Shown piece after piece: positions 5,329 through 6,131 of a stretch of DNA of 6,131 nucleotides; the first letter of the stretch is position 1, and every line of letters starts with the position of its first letter. The stretch spans positions 1-6,131 of the forward strand of contig JASLKI010000230.1 of NCBI GenBank assembly GCA_030747575.1, given 5' to 3'. The notes under the pieces are model-generated. The model worked only from the letters and a program-made list of their open reading frames with translations, did no database searches and was not told where the DNA came from. The position numbers and the translations under genes were made by a program. Source of the stretch: Verrucomicrobiota bacterium. Its GTDB lineage: Bacteria > Verrucomicrobiota > Verrucomicrobiia > Limisphaerales > UBA1096.

Positions 5329-6131
5329 ATGAAAGATCAGGCGAAAGTCGTCATCATCGGCGGCGGCATCACCGGCTGCAGCATCGCGTGGCACTTGGCC
5401 AAGCGCGGCTGGACCGACGTTCTGCTCATCGAGAAGGGGGAACTGACCAGTGGAACCACGTTCCACTCCGTCGGCCTGGTCAGCCAGTTTCGCACATCAC
5501 CCGCCTTGATGCGGCTGATGAACTACAGCATCGGGCTTTACGACCAGTTCAGGGACGAGGGCGCCAACAACATCGGCTGGCACAAGGTCGGCAGCCTGCG
5601 CCTGGCCTCCAGCCCGAACCGCCTCAAGGCGCTGCAGCGGCAGGTCAGCCGGGCGCGCGGGCTGGGGCTCGATGTCGGCACCATCACTGCCAGTGAGGCC
5701 CTCGATATTGCGCCGTTTCTTTCGCCCGGGGGCATCGAGGGCGCGGTGCACATTCCCGACGACGGCTGGCTGGATCCCAACGGCATCACGGTCGAGTTCG
5801 CCAAGCGCGCTCGTGAACTCGGCGTCGCCATCGAGACGAACTGCCGCGTCACCGGCATCGGCCGCGACGCCGCGGGCGCGGTCACCCACGTCGAGACGGA
5901 CCGAGGCATCGTGCAGACCGGGGTTATCATCAATGCCGCCGGGCAATGGGCACCGCGTCTCTCGGCAATGGTTGGCGCGATCACCCCGATGGTGCCGCTC
6001 ATGCACCAGTACCTCACCACGCGTCATATCCCCGGCCAGGAGTTGCCGGAACAAACACCGGTCGTGCGCGACCCCGACAACTTGTTTTATTTACGCGAAG
6101 AGGTCGGCGGCTTTCTCGTCGGCGGCTTCGA
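5329..6131 (+). CDS. FAD-dependent dimethylglycine/sarcosine dehydrogenase-like oxidoreductase, 3' truncated by window
   Basis: DAO-superfamily flavoprotein; relatives oxidatively demethylate dimethylglycine or sarcosine, passing the methyl group to tetrahydrofolate. The first 267 codons are present and the frame is open at the edge. Visible: the Rossmann FAD motif GGGITG (11-16) after a beta strand, with acidic Glu35 closing the fold to bind ribose; ELTSGTTFHSVGL (38-50), where His46 matches the histidine that binds FAD covalently in DMGDH/SARDH; GSLRLA (88-93); PDDGWLDP (143-150), equivalent to the PGDGHIDP stretch of DMGDH; NAAGQWAP (202-209); and PLMHQY (223-228), equivalent to PVQHQY. 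Full-length members usually carry C-terminal GcvT-like folate domains, which lie outside the window. ATG is chosen because the FAD motif begins 10 residues later, the normal spacing, although the frame remains open upstream. A GlpD-type enzyme was considered but fits the His motif worse. Exact substrate unknown. Confidence 0.9.
   Translation, partial: MKDQAKVVIIGGGITGCSIAWHLAKRGWTDVLLIEKGELTSGTTFHSVGLVSQFRTSPALMRLMNYSIGLYDQFRDEGANNIGWHKVGSLRLASSPNRLKALQRQVSRARGLGLDVGTITASEALDIAPFLSPGGIEGAVHIPDDGWLDPNGITVEFAKRARELGVAIETNCRVTGIGRDAAGAVTHVETDRGIVQTGVIINAAGQWAPRLSAMVGAITPMVPLMHQYLTTRHIPGQELPEQTPVVRDPDNLFYLREEVGGFLVGGF
5394..5403. repeat. CTTGGCCAAG palindrome, copy 9
   Basis: Perfect 10-mer in the flavoprotein gene, encoding Leu23-Ala24-Lys25 in the helix after the GGGITG motif; 86 bp from copy 8. 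Confidence 0.85.

Noticed and set aside
5118..5696. 192-codon plus-strand frame crossing the divergent region into the flavoprotein gene
   Set aside because: Its C-terminal two-thirds is a frame-shifted shadow of the flavoprotein (Arg/His/Gln-rich), and its start lies antisense to the transporter.
5497..6054. 185-codon open frame on the minus strand over the flavoprotein gene
   Set aside because: It overlaps convincing DMGDH-like coding sequence on the plus strand and shows only Arg/Ala/Pro-rich low-information peptide.
5329..6131. Glycerol-3-phosphate dehydrogenase (GlpD) reading, tempting beside a GlpT-like transporter
   Set aside because: The LTSGTTFHSVGL, PDDGWLDP and HQY motifs are those of DMGDH/SARDH; GlpD shares only the general FAD fold.

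Overview
The window is GC-rich, gene-dense bacterial DNA with four genes: a purD end fragment, a very large secreted FG-GAP/ASPIC protein, a major-facilitator transporter of the organophosphate:phosphate antiporter (OPA) type, and the first 267 codons of a dimethylglycine/sarcosine dehydrogenase-like flavoprotein. Large secreted proteins of the CRTAC1/ASPIC-UnbV type are especially common in Planctomycetota, Verrucomicrobiota and some Bacteroidota. Together with the high GC and the weak or absent Shine-Dalgarno sequences, this suggests a PVC-group bacterium, perhaps Verrucomicrobiota. That placement is an inference, since no rRNA or taxonomic marker is complete here.

Layout: the 3' end of purD (+) runs to 161 and converges on the 1215-residue FG-GAP protein (-, 167-3814) with only 5 bp between stop codons. 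The FG-GAP gene follows the OPA transporter gene (-, 3872-5191 with the preferred ATG start) after 57 bp, so the two are probably co-transcribed. A 137-bp divergent region (5192-5328) separates the transporter from the FAD oxidoreductase (+, 5329 to the window edge). No RNA gene, insertion sequence, CRISPR array or convincing terminator was seen.

Functions: PurD is purine-biosynthesis housekeeping and appears unrelated to the rest. The transporter keeps the two substrate-phosphate arginines of GlpT-like antiporters. The flavoprotein carries the FAD-linking His motif of dimethylglycine/sarcosine dehydrogenases and probably acts in N-methyl amine (betaine to glycine) catabolism. The FG-GAP protein is exported and looks like an internal duplication: two propeller-plus-ASPIC halves, the second with eroded Ca-binding loops. 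No pathway linking the three can be proven from the window.

The most striking signal is at the DNA level. The octamer palindrome TTGGCCAA occurs nine times in 6.1 kb, and six copies are the perfect 10-mer CTTGGCCAAG. Fewer than 0.1 copies are expected by chance. The copies fall in all four genes, in all three codon phases, on coding DNA of both orientations and in the intergenic region. They are therefore not explained by a shared peptide or by codon bias. This resembles the over-represented HIP1 octamer of cyanobacteria and may be a genome-wide signature element of this lineage.
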